Part shown: positions 1 through 7,238 of the stretch, in pieces
How positions within the stretch are numbered: position 1 is the stretch's first letter
Layout of the letters: the number at the start of each line of letters is the position of its first letter
Assembly (NCBI GenBank): GCA_964502525.1
Contig: CAZCXH010000177.1
Coordinates: 1 to 10,348, forward strand
Reading direction: 5' to 3'
Source: DATLYB01 sp964502525
GTDB lineage: Bacteria; Bacteroidota; Bacteroidia; Chitinophagales; CAIOSU01
Length of the DNA: 10,348 nt
The notes under the pieces: generated by a model
Seen by the model: only the letters and a program-made list of their open reading frames with translations
What the model was told of the DNA's origin: nothing
The model's database searches: none
Position numbers and translations under genes: made by a program

Positions 1-60
1 CAAACGTAAAAATATTTTCACGAAAAAGCTTGGTTTTTATGACAGTACCTTGCGACAACC

Positions 61-288
61 GTGTGGGTGAGCGATGCAGCGAATGTGCGTTTCACCGCTG
101 CCGGAGAAACCTCCTACACGCTCAAAGTGCTCGACATCACGGGAAGAGTAGTGTCGCACACCGCAGGCATTGCCGCAGCCGGAGAAAATAAGCTGACGGT
201 TGATTTCAGCTGGTACAAAGCGGGAATGTATATGGTGATGCTGAGAAACGGGGAAGGAGTGAAGACGGTGAAGGTGGTGAGGGAGTAG
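61..288 (+). CDS. C-terminal T9SS sorting-domain fragment, probably the broken end of a larger gene
   Basis: The 75 residues from GTG 61 match the second half of a type A T9SS sorting domain: a strand with YTLKVLDITGRVV, then a turn, then KAGMYMVML and a final basic strand KTVKVVRE. In intact proteins this domain starts with a PNP motif and follows a long secreted passenger. Here the frame upstream is closed by TGA at 40-42 and TAA at 7-9, and the segment VWVSDAANVRF begins just where PNP should be. The other two forward frames in 1-60 encode nothing recognisable. A free 75-residue protein without signal peptide could not use T9SS, so I read this as a gene remnant, or as a frameshift or misjoin near the window edge. 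The stop codon TAG (286-288) touches the repeat that starts at 289. Being a sorting-domain fragment is fairly sure; its status as a gene is not. Confidence 0.5.
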   Translation: MWVSDAANVRFTAAGETSYTLKVLDITGRVVSHTAGIAAAGENKLTVDFSWYKAGMYMVMLRNGEGVKTVKVVRE

Positions 289-405
289 CGTCATTGCGAG
301 GGAGCGGACAGCCCAGCGCGTTACCGCGAACCGAAGCAATCCCCTGATGATAGTTACTGTATTGAGGGGATTGCTTCGACTCGCAAAGCCTCGCTCGCAA
401 TGACG
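289..405. repeat. Interspersed palindromic repeat, CGTCATTGCGAG / GAAGCAATCC type
   Basis: Outer arms CGTCATTGCGAG (289-300) and CTCGCAATGACG (394-405) are perfect 12-bp reverse complements. Inner arms CGAAGCAATCCCCT (332-345) and AGGGGATTGCTTCG (365-378) are perfect 14-bp reverse complements around a 19-base loop. The sequence between the two arm pairs has diverged. From memory, this class of intergenic palindrome is common and multicopy in Bacteroidota genomes; that is not checked here. It directly follows the stop codon of the preceding fragment and could act as a transcript end or mRNA-stabilising hairpin. Confidence 0.85.
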
Positions 406-415
406 GGAAACAAAG

Positions 416-469
416 CGTCATTGCAAGGGATGACGAAGCAATCCCTAAAGAAAAAATTGCGGATTGCTT
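416..469. repeat. Second, degenerate copy of the CGTCATTGC/GAAGCAATCC repeat
   Basis: CGTCATTGCAAGGGATGACG followed by AAGCAATCCCT (416-446) repeats the left half of the element at 289-405. A short right half is present as GGATTGCTT (461-469), which pairs with AAGCAATCC (436-444). The closing outer arm is not recognisable, so this copy is truncated or decayed. It lies 10 bases after the first copy. Confidence 0.65.
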
Positions 470-635
470 AGACAGGGCAATTTGCACAAAATGTTGGTCT
501 TTATTAAAAAATGCTGAAAAAATGCATTCACGCAAGCAATCATAAAAAAATTTCCAACAATTGCGTATTTTTTTTCCATCAATTGTCGAACTCACGAAAT
601 TCACTGAAATCAACAGCTTTGAGGCAAACCAAACT
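470..635. other. AT-rich intergenic stretch without a supported gene
   Basis: This part of the 465-base gap between the left gene fragment and the secreted protein gene has A/T runs and stops in most frames. A reverse-strand open frame crossing it reads through the palindromic repeat and has no protein-like features. No RNA gene was recognised. Confidence 0.5.
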
Positions 636-666
636 ATATATGTCTCCGATTTTCATTGACATATAT
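636..666. promoter_or_regulatory. 9-bp dyad upstream of the secreted Cys-rich protein gene
   Basis: ATATATGTC (636-644) and GACATATAT (658-666) are perfect reverse complements separated by 13 bases, about 90 bases before the start codon at 754. The placement suits a dimeric regulator's operator or a leader hairpin. AT-rich dyads also arise by chance, so function is a guess. Confidence 0.3.
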
Positions 667-709
667 TAATTGGTGTAATGAAACATTATTCCCATGCCTT
701 GGCTTTTTA

Positions 710-717
710 TATGTTTG
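710..717 (+). promoter_or_regulatory. Candidate Bacteroidota -7 promoter box (TAnnTTTG)
   Basis: TATGTTTG matches the TAnnTTTG -7 consensus of the Bacteroidota primary sigma factor exactly. It lies 36 bases before ATG 754, leaving a leader of about 30 bases. No good TTTG -33 element is seen at the expected distance upstream, so the call rests on one short box. Confidence 0.35.
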
Positions 718-753
718 TCCGGTAAAATCTTTAAAACATCAAAACCCTTACCT

Positions 754-2121
754 ATGAAAATTTTTCTCCAGCTTAAAACAGTATTGCTTGTATTGGCGAT
801 ATCCTTTGCAAGCACCGTTTTCGCTAATCCGGATAACAACAACAATAACAACGGCAGATGCAGCAGTGTAAGCGATTGCAATGACCATGATCCCTGCACC
901 AAAGACTGGTGCAACCACGGTGATTGCTTTAATGTGCCGATCACAACAGGCAACTGTGGTAATGGCAATAATAACGGTAACGGAAACAACAATAATAACG
1001 GCAGATGCGCGGGCACAAGCGATTGCAATGACCGTGATTGGTGCACCAAAGACTGGTGCAACCGAGGTCAATGCTTCAATGAGCAGATAAGAAACTGTCA
1101 AAACGGAAACAGCAACAACAATAACAGCAACGGCAACAACAATAACAATAATGGGAATTGCAACGCCAACTCAAGAGTTTTTTCTCCGCAGTCACATGCC
1201 TATGGCAACTCATACGCGCAATGGAGCGCGCGCTGGTGGAGATGGGGGATGGAATTTCCGGTGAGTGGTCATCCCTTTGTTGATGATCCCGCTTTCAGCG
1301 TGAGCGCGGGGCAATCAGGGCAAGTATGGTTTCTTGCCTCGCCTTTCGGCACGGTGGAGCGCAACGTCACTATTCCATGCGGCAAGGCGCTGTTTGCAGG
1401 ATTGCTGAATGCCGAAGCCTCTGACCTCGAAGGGTTAGGCGCCACCGCTGCCGAGCAGCTCGCCAACGCCAATTTTAACGCTGACCATATCCGGAATGTG
1501 GCAGCCAGCATTGATGGCTGCCCGGTTAATGACATCGGCTCGTTCCGCGTGGCTTCACCCCAGTTTACGTTCACCGCCCCCGACCCGTGGATTTTCTCTC
1601 CCGCTCCCAGTGGTGCCGGCTCTGCAGTGGCTGACGGTTATTATCTGTTCGTGAAGCCGCTGACACGCGGCAACCACGTCATCAAATTCAGCGGTGACTT
1701 CCATTTTTCTGTTGCCGATGGCGATGGCTTCGACTTTGATGCTTTTGTTGATATAACTTATAATATCTCCGTAACCGGAAATTGTGGGAATGATGATGAT
1801 GATGACGGAAACAACAACAATAACAACAGCCATAAAACAAGCGGTGATACTGAACCGGCTGCCAATGAAATGCTTAATATATTCCCCAATCCGAACCAGG
1901 GTGAATTTCAAGTTGTGCTGAATCTGCTGGAGGAAAGCCGGTTGAATGTGAGATTGTACAGCGCTTCAGGCCAGAAGATTTTTGAAGAGGCAAAAACAGG
2001 TTACCGGGGCATCTATGACAGGAAGGTGGACCTGACGGCTCATCGAGCCGGCATCTATTTCCTGGAGGTGAACGTCAATGGCAAGTCAACGATCGAGAAG
2101 ATTTTGTATAATCGCGACTAA
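754..2121 (+). CDS. Secreted T9SS protein with two CTDC-like Cys repeats, Asn-rich linkers and a Trp-rich domain
   Basis: A 455-residue protein from ATG 754. This start is preferred over ATG 694 because MKIFLQLKTVLLVLAISFAS is a clean signal peptide (cleavage near 24, VFA/NPD). Residues 26-34, 69-83 and 117-135 are Asn/Gly linkers. They frame two six-cysteine repeats at 36-68 and 85-115, spaced C-x5-C-x5-C-x4-C-x4-C-x7/9-C with a CTKDWCN core. The core resembles the 'CTxDxC' (Dicty_CTDC-like) repeats of surface proteins, which suggests disulfide-bonded extracellular modules. Residues about 146-340 form one domain with YAQWSARWWRWGMEFPV, GQVWFLAS and IPCGKALF; I recall similar motifs in bacterial proteins of unknown function. 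An Asp/Asn linker (346-358) leads to a type A sorting domain (374-455, IFPNPNQGEF near 376-385). No catalytic motif is seen. The role is probably surface-attached or released binding or structural. It stands alone on this strand and ends in a hairpin terminator. Confidence 0.9.
   Translation: MKIFLQLKTVLLVLAISFASTVFANPDNNNNNNGRCSSVSDCNDHDPCTKDWCNHGDCFNVPITTGNCGNGNNNGNGNNNNNGRCAGTSDCNDRDWCTKDWCNRGQCFNEQIRNCQNGNSNNNNSNGNNNNNNGNCNANSRVFSPQSHAYGNSYAQWSARWWRWGMEFPVSGHPFVDDPAFSVSAGQSGQVWFLASPFGTVERNVTIPCGKALFAGLLNAEASDLEGLGATAAEQLANANFNADHIRNVAASIDGCPVNDIGSFRVASPQFTFTAPDPWIFSPAPSGAGSAVADGYYLFVKPLTRGNHVIKFSGDFHFSVADGDGFDFDAFVDITYNISVTGNCGNDDDDDGNNNNNNSHKTSGDTEPAANEMLNIFPNPNQGEFQVVLNLLEESRLNVRLYSASGQKIFEEAKTGYRGIYDRKVDLTAHRAGIYFLEVNVNGKSTIEKILYNRD
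850..1080 (+). repeat. Intragenic 84-base duplicated unit encoding the Cys repeats
   Basis: 850-933 and 997-1080 align codon for codon without gaps. By hand count 68 of 84 bases agree (about 81 %), including long stretches encoding DCND and CTKDWCN. Most changes alter residues between the conserved cysteines. This points to internal duplication of one Cys module, with the Asn-rich linker as the spacer. Confidence 0.8.
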
Positions 2122-2151
2122 CAGCTAAACTTACAGGACCTCTATAGACAG

Positions 2152-2187
2152 AGAGCCGGGTACGCTTATCAGCGTACCGGCTCTTTG
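2152..2187 (+). terminator. Rho-independent-like terminator after the secreted Cys-rich protein gene
   Basis: AGAGCCGGGTACGC (2152-2165) pairs with GCGTACCGGCTCT (2172-2184) across a 6-base loop, with one bulged G. It is followed by a short T run (2184-2186) and TTTGCTT. It begins 30 bases after the TAA stop. The stem is strong and the T tract weak. The other strand lacks a T tract, so it most likely serves the forward gene. Confidence 0.75.
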
Positions 2188-2226
2188 CTTATAATGACGC
2201 TTTTATTTTATTTCTTAGCCACCTCA

Positions 2227-2367
2227 CTCTGGCGCGATTGGCGCGTGGCATTGAGCAGAGCTATCTCGTACCATGCCAATCGGTAAAATAATTAACTTTC
2301 ATAAAACTGAACGATGATGTGGCACGAGGCATGCCCTCAAAATCAACGTATCATTCTCGCGCCAGAG
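2227..2367. repeat. Spacer bounded by an 11-bp inverted repeat
   Basis: CTCTGGCGCGA (2227-2237) and TCGCGCCAGAG (2357-2367) are perfect reverse complements 119 bases apart. A smaller dyad lies inside: TGGCAT (2246-2251) with ATGCCA (2273-2278). The region lies between convergent genes and has no supported coding frame. It could be a decayed small insertion or a long-range hairpin. No clear target-site duplication flanks it. Confidence 0.4.
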
Positions 2368-2415
2368 GGGCGGGCTGTGGGGAGATATTTGGGAGATAGC
2401 GTAAGAACAGGAAAA

Positions 2416-5400
2416 TCACCTTGCCCCGAGCAAAACCTTGCTGCTGAAAGTTTTTTTGGAGGTAACAACCTTTACAAAGTAAACCGCCCCAGCCAAGCCG
2501 GGAACAGAAACCTTTTGAATGTCGTCCGTTACCAACGTTTGGGAGCGCAGCAGCTTGCCTGCCACATCATACAAATACAATTGGGCATCGGTTTTTTCGC
2601 GGAACCAGAATTCAATCATGATGGATTCATCGCTGCCATAGATACGGAGGTCATCCGTTTCTTCATTCAATCCTGATGACTTAAAGTTGCCCTGAAGGAA
2701 CCGCATTATTGACGCTCCCACCGACACCTGCTTCTCAACGGATGCTTCACAGTCGTCATTCCACGAACGGAGCTTCACGTCAAAAACTCCTGGATAAGAA
2801 TATGAATGAGAAGGCTGGACAACATCGCTTATCAGGTAACCATCGCCAAAATCCCACTCGTTGTAATCTGCTCCGAGAGATTCATCAATGAAAACAACAT
2901 CATCACCCGGCTGGATGAGTTTGCGGGAATATACAACGCGCATGTTCGCATCCACCGGCTGCTTTGCGCGCACTTCGATATTTCTCAGCACGTGATACCC
3001 ATAAGCATCCGTCAAAACAAGCGAATAAAAACCGGCAGGAACGGTTATATCCGCTGAACCGGCAGACAGGCTGCCCGCCCGCACTGAACCATTGCTGTTT
3101 GACAGGTTGAAATTCCATATCCAGTTTCCGTTATGAACAATCTCAATATTTCCCGGTGTGCCGTCACATTCCTGCGGAATGGAAATGACCTCTACCGGAA
3201 GGTCGAAATGAAGCGTGAACCTGTTGTTGTATTCTCCGGCAGGGCTGGTGAAAGCGTATATGGGGTTTAGTCTTAAACGCGTGAACGTTCCTGTCATCTT
3301 ATCTTCCAGCGTCACAGGCACGGTTTCATCCAGTCCTTCTATATTTTTCAAAGATAATATGTGCACTCCGGGCTTGCCCGTTTTGAATCCAAGCGGAACC
3401 ACTTTTTCCCGCTCCAGCGGTGCGAGCGATTGAATGGCGTAATTCCTTCCACAGAGGATTGAATAAAAAGAGATTTCAGGGTTGCCGTTAATTTTCTTTG
3501 CATCATATTTAATATCAATGCTGTCGGTAGCATCATCCAAAAATGCAATCAGCGTTTCGTTGTAGCTGCTGTCGGGGTTGATGAGGCTTACCCAGAGACG
3601 ATTCAGTGGAGCCATGCGGAAGAACGCATTGTTGGATGTGGTTCTCATCGTGTTATTGAAGTTGACGGTTGCAACACCGTCTCCGATTTTCTCCACAAAG
3701 AAACTTTGGCAGGAAGCGATGTTACCGTTGAAGAGCATTCCGCTGTTGGGACCGGCCACCAGGCCTGCGCTATTCCACACCGCATAATCCTGTGCTGAAA
3801 TCCAGCCGCTGCCGCGCGAGCCGTCATCATCCCAGAAATACAGCGCGCCTGTGATGACTCCCGTGCCGCCCGGTCCGTTCACATTAACAAATTTTTGCGC
3901 ATCAATCGCTGACGGAAACGGGTTGCCGATCAGGTTCCACGGTACATTATTGCTCACGTCATGATTTTTCTCAATGATCGTCAAAACCGGGTTCGCGTCA
4001 GGGCCGCTATTGGGAATTCCTTTGAAAGTAACCGTGCCTGAGCCATCAGAGATGTACCCCGTTCCCGGCTGCATGACACCGGAGGATGCAACCATCCAGC
4101 CTTTTTCAAGCCCCGGAACCGTGGTATCGAGCGCGCTGGACGGATCATAGTAATACCGCTGGTTATTTCCCAACGCGCTCACATTGATATTCCCGGCAGG
4201 AGATGACCAATAATTAAAAACCTGCAATTGAGAACTGCCCGTCCGCTTAATCGCTACATTCCCAACAACATTGCCTCCCCTGCCGCCCGGAGTATCCTGC
4301 CCGTGCATCAGCGATCCGCCCGATTCGATGGTCAGCATGTTGTTGGTGACCAGCGTTGAACCTGTTTTTACGCTCACCACCCCTTTCACCGACACAGGAT
4401 TATACAGCGTTACCGTGGAGTTATTATCAATTTCCAGGTCGTTGAATGTGAGCATACCATTGTTATTTTGTGGCGCGATTCCGTTGAGAATCACTTTTCC
4501 CGCTCCTGCAATAAATGCTCCGGAGTTCTTGACAAAATTTCCGCCCACATACATTAACGGGGAAAAACCCGCCACGCTGCTGACATTCAAGACGCCACCG
4601 TTGATGATAACCGAGCTTCTGACAGTAAGATCCGCCCCGGGAACCAGGTTCATCTGCCCTCCGGCATTCAGCACCAATATGCTGATTTCGATATCACCCG
4701 GATAAACTGCCGGATAGTGCGGTCTGTTTCCTGAGATGGTCACGATGGAATTTGCCGTTGGCACCGAATAGGTGTTCCAATTTAAAGGGTTATTCCAGTC
4801 TGATGATACACTTCCCGTCCAGAAAATATTATTATTAATCCAGTTTGACGGAGTCACCTTTATTACCAAAGGAGCTGAAGAAACCACCAGGTCCATCACC
4901 CCGGAAGCATAAGCGGGAAGCGCTGCCTGCTCTCCGGTTGCGGTTAATCCGGTAATCATCCATGCCGAATCCGGTCTTAATGTCGTATTCAAACTGATTT
5001 GCATGCTGCTGTTATCATCGCCTTTAATCGGGCGCCATGCAACGATATGCGTTGGGTTTCCGGCTGAATCTCCGAACAGATAAATCCATGCGCTGTTATC
5101 CTCGCGGAGCGTGTCAAGGAAATAACTGCCGCCCAGCAAATGAACGAATGACTGGAATGAATACAAGGCTTTTTTAGGGGTGTAACCGGGCGGCTGTCCT
5201 TCCAGCCCGGAACGGCTGAACAGATGTCCGCTTGCCTGGTTGCCATAGAAATACCACGTGATGCGATCTATACCGAGCCGCATGAACATCATTGCGCCAC
5301 GCACTGCGTAAAGCGCCTGTTCGTTTTCAGATACGCATTCACCGAATGTGCAGCCCTCCCCTGCGCCATCGCTGTCCCATCCCCATTCTGACAGATAGAT

Positions 5401-7065
5401 TTTCTTGCCTGGGAGATTTGCATTGCGGAAATTAATATCATTAACAACGCCTCGCATGTCCGACTCGGGATGTTCAGGCTCCACGGCAATCCTTGTTCCG
5501 GCTTGATTGTAGGTAAAGCTGTAATGATGAACGTTGATGCCGTCAATCAATGGCGCTTCCGTTGGAGTAAGTCGCGCGCCCAGCCAGTTTCCACCGAGAG
5601 CATCTTCGGTTGAAGGGTCTCCGGCTTGCAGAGCGCACGGCAGCAGTTTCAGAGCAGGGTCACCGGCATTGGCGCCAGCCAGCATGCCGCGCAGCACTTC
5701 AAGATAAAATGAAGCAGGATAGGTCCACGGTTCATTGCCGACTTCCATTACGTCAACAAGTCCGTTACCGTAGGTGGGGCCGAAATGGCGGGCAAAAGCG
5801 AATCCATAATTATAAGCAGCCAAATAGGGATTGTCCCAATTTGCCATTCGCGTTGGAGGAGTCCACTCGCTGAACTGGATGCTCGCCTGCACCTTCAACC
5901 CTGCGGCATTCCATGCGGCATACTCACGGTCCCAGTCGAGCCACCACTGCGCAAGCCCAAACGGTTGATTGGCATAGTCAGGAATATCGTCAGGGTCGTC
6001 AACGTCCCAATACATATTATGATAATTTCTTCCGTGTGAGGAGAATGTGCTGAAGCGCGTGGGTCCCTGACCTTGCGGAATAGAATTGGAGAACATGTTA
6101 TGCCCCCATCCCCATAATCCATTCACGCCCAGGATGTCCTTCACCGCAAGGGTTTGCGGCTGGGGAGCCGGGAATTTACCATAGGGTCCGTGCCGGTCAT
6201 ATACTCTTACTTCCCATACGCTGCATTTTGCGTAATCCCGTTCCACTAAGGAAAGCTCAATTTTAACGTATCGCGCCTGAACCGGAACGGGAGGCCTTAC
6301 AATCACGGTTTTGAATGCATAAGGATTCAAGGTGTCTGCCAGCGTCCATGAAGAGCCGTTGCTGCTGAGATAAATGGCTCCTGCCACCGCTGAACTGTCA
6401 GACCAAAAACGCGTCTGTATATAGCCCACTTCCCTGCTCTGAAGCAGGTCAACAATCAAGTACTCAGTGGGGAATGCAGCCATCGCACCTAACTCGAAAA
6501 GAGAAAAACGGGCATTGCAGATAAGCTTGATCTTAATGACAGAATTTAATAACGGAGAAAACTTCTTAGTGGCAAAATTGTCGCCAGTCGTCAGTGTGGC
6601 GATCAACACCGAGTCAATAGCGCTCCTGTAGGCGTAAATGCGGATGGATGCCGGCACTCCGCATTTGACGGTGAGGGTTCTTAGCTCTATGGGCGAAATG
6701 AAGTCATAGCTTGCCCAGGCATTGGAACCGGCTATGGAGATAGTGGAAAATGAACCGAGGTCGCCATCCGTGGTTTTCAGGCTGTTAGCGCTTGCGGAAG
6801 CATGGAATCTTGATGTTGAACCAACTCCATATAAAATATTGAGGTCCTGGCGCGCCAAATATCCCAGCGGCAAAGCTGCATTCGGATTGCCTGATTGCCA
6901 CGCGGTGTTGTTATCTCCGTCAACGGCAAGAGCGGCTGAACCTCCCGATGAAGTAATGAGGGTTGCGCCCTGAGTCAAGGAATTCACCACACCGGCATAG
7001 GGATTCCACTGCGCCCAGACAAATTGGGCAAGACAAACAATGTATGCTACGGATGCAAGTTTCAT
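2416..7065 (-). CDS. Very large secreted clan GH-A glycoside hydrolase-like protein with discoidin-like segments, PKD and T9SS sorting domain
   Basis: 1549 residues from ATG 7065. Signal peptide 1-18 (FVWA/QWN). Residues 20-292 hold discoidin/F5-8C-like segments (ALAVDGDNNTAWQS near 46-58, WASYDF near 117-122, VWEVRVYD near 283-290), suggesting carbohydrate binding. Residues about 305-645 read as a TIM barrel: VNGLWGWGHN, VDVMEVGNEPW with likely acid/base E445, INVHHYS, KKIYLSEWGWD with likely nucleophile E560, and ITWYFYGN as the last strand. The 115-residue spacing suits a retaining clan GH-A enzyme; family and substrate cannot be told. Next come a beta-sandwich (650-740), a region opening with FWTGSVSSDWNNPLNW (748-763) and containing WNLIGNPFP (1043-1051), both typical of Bacteroidota secreted proteins, a PKD domain (1375-1448, WDFGDG 1404-1409) and a sorting domain (1468-1549) lacking a clear PNP. 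Likely exported to degrade or bind polysaccharide. The PKD-protein gene lies 173 bases upstream on the same strand. Confidence 0.9.
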   Translation of the reverse strand: MKLASVAYIVCLAQFVWAQWNPYAGVVNSLTQGATLITSSGGSAALAVDGDNNTAWQSGNPNAALPLGYLARQDLNILYGVGSTSRFHASASANSLKTTDGDLGSFSTISIAGSNAWASYDFISPIELRTLTVKCGVPASIRIYAYRSAIDSVLIATLTTGDNFATKKFSPLLNSVIKIKLICNARFSLFELGAMAAFPTEYLIVDLLQSREVGYIQTRFWSDSSAVAGAIYLSSNGSSWTLADTLNPYAFKTVIVRPPVPVQARYVKIELSLVERDYAKCSVWEVRVYDRHGPYGKFPAPQPQTLAVKDILGVNGLWGWGHNMFSNSIPQGQGPTRFSTFSSHGRNYHNMYWDVDDPDDIPDYANQPFGLAQWWLDWDREYAAWNAAGLKVQASIQFSEWTPPTRMANWDNPYLAAYNYGFAFARHFGPTYGNGLVDVMEVGNEPWTYPASFYLEVLRGMLAGANAGDPALKLLPCALQAGDPSTEDALGGNWLGARLTPTEAPLIDGINVHHYSFTYNQAGTRIAVEPEHPESDMRGVVNDINFRNANLPGKKIYLSEWGWDSDGAGEGCTFGECVSENEQALYAVRGAMMFMRLGIDRITWYFYGNQASGHLFSRSGLEGQPPGYTPKKALYSFQSFVHLLGGSYFLDTLREDNSAWIYLFGDSAGNPTHIVAWRPIKGDDNSSMQISLNTTLRPDSAWMITGLTATGEQAALPAYASGVMDLVVSSAPLVIKVTPSNWINNNIFWTGSVSSDWNNPLNWNTYSVPTANSIVTISGNRPHYPAVYPGDIEISILVLNAGGQMNLVPGADLTVRSSVIINGGVLNVSSVAGFSPLMYVGGNFVKNSGAFIAGAGKVILNGIAPQNNNGMLTFNDLEIDNNSTVTLYNPVSVKGVVSVKTGSTLVTNNMLTIESGGSLMHGQDTPGGRGGNVVGNVAIKRTGSSQLQVFNYWSSPAGNINVSALGNNQRYYYDPSSALDTTVPGLEKGWMVASSGVMQPGTGYISDGSGTVTFKGIPNSGPDANPVLTIIEKNHDVSNNVPWNLIGNPFPSAIDAQKFVNVNGPGGTGVITGALYFWDDDGSRGSGWISAQDYAVWNSAGLVAGPNSGMLFNGNIASCQSFFVEKIGDGVATVNFNNTMRTTSNNAFFRMAPLNRLWVSLINPDSSYNETLIAFLDDATDSIDIKYDAKKINGNPEISFYSILCGRNYAIQSLAPLEREKVVPLGFKTGKPGVHILSLKNIEGLDETVPVTLEDKMTGTFTRLRLNPIYAFTSPAGEYNNRFTLHFDLPVEVISIPQECDGTPGNIEIVHNGNWIWNFNLSNSNGSVRAGSLSAGSADITVPAGFYSLVLTDAYGYHVLRNIEVRAKQPVDANMRVVYSRKLIQPGDDVVFIDESLGADYNEWDFGDGYLISDVVQPSHSYSYPGVFDVKLRSWNDDCEASVEKQVSVGASIMRFLQGNFKSSGLNEETDDLRIYGSDESIMIEFWFREKTDAQLYLYDVAGKLLRSQTLVTDDIQKVSVPGLAGAVYFVKVVTSKKTFSSKVLLGAR

Positions 7066-7202
7066 AGCTCAGATTTACACACACAGACAGCTTGGCTATC
7101 GGATATGTCTGACGAGCCGAAGATAAAAAAATACCTTCAGGAGAGCTACGCAATTAACAGAAATAAGTATTGAAATGAATTATTTTTGAATGTACCAGAA
7201 AT

Positions 7203-7234
7203 CCTGCCAATAAAGGATTTCAGGTCTTGGCAGG
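7203..7234 (-). terminator. Possible hairpin terminator after the three-PKD protein gene
   Basis: CCTGCCAA (7203-7210) and TTGGCAGG (7227-7234) form a perfect 8-bp stem with a 16-base loop, starting 4 bases past the TAA stop on the reverse strand. Only a short ATTT follows, so it may be a weak terminator or a 3'-end stabiliser. If it works, the downstream hydrolase gene needs its own promoter in the remaining spacer. Confidence 0.4.
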
Positions 7235-7238
7235 GGCT

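Noticed and set aside
206..613. Reverse-strand 135-codon open frame
   Set aside because: It reads through the interspersed palindrome and antisense to the sorting-domain fragment. Its composition is low-complexity and it shows no domain.
656..661. TTGACA as a sigma70 -35 box
   Set aside because: No TATAAT-like box lies 16-18 bases downstream, and Bacteroidota promoters use a different consensus. The hexamer belongs to the AT-rich dyad.
694..753. 20-residue N-terminal extension of the Cys-rich protein from ATG 694
   Set aside because: It would bury the signal peptide and contains the candidate -7 box. ATG 754 begins a typical signal sequence.
835..1155. Regular AAC/AAT-rich spacing that looks CRISPR-like or like a microsatellite
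   Set aside because: The units are in-frame Asn codons with mixed third bases inside a gene. There are no constant-length spacers or palindromic repeats.
2380..2398. Direct repeat GGGAGATA twice near the stop of the giant gene
   Set aside because: Eight bases repeated once at close range is within chance expectation and has no associated structure.
2314..2676. Forward 120-codon open frame in the convergent spacer
   Set aside because: Most of it lies antisense to the sorting domain of the large reverse-strand protein, whose frame is clearly coding. The translation has no recognisable motif.
4271..4705. Forward 144-codon open frame inside the giant gene
   Set aside because: It is a shadow of the reverse-strand beta-rich region. 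It has Pro/Ser/Leu-rich antisense composition and no start context.
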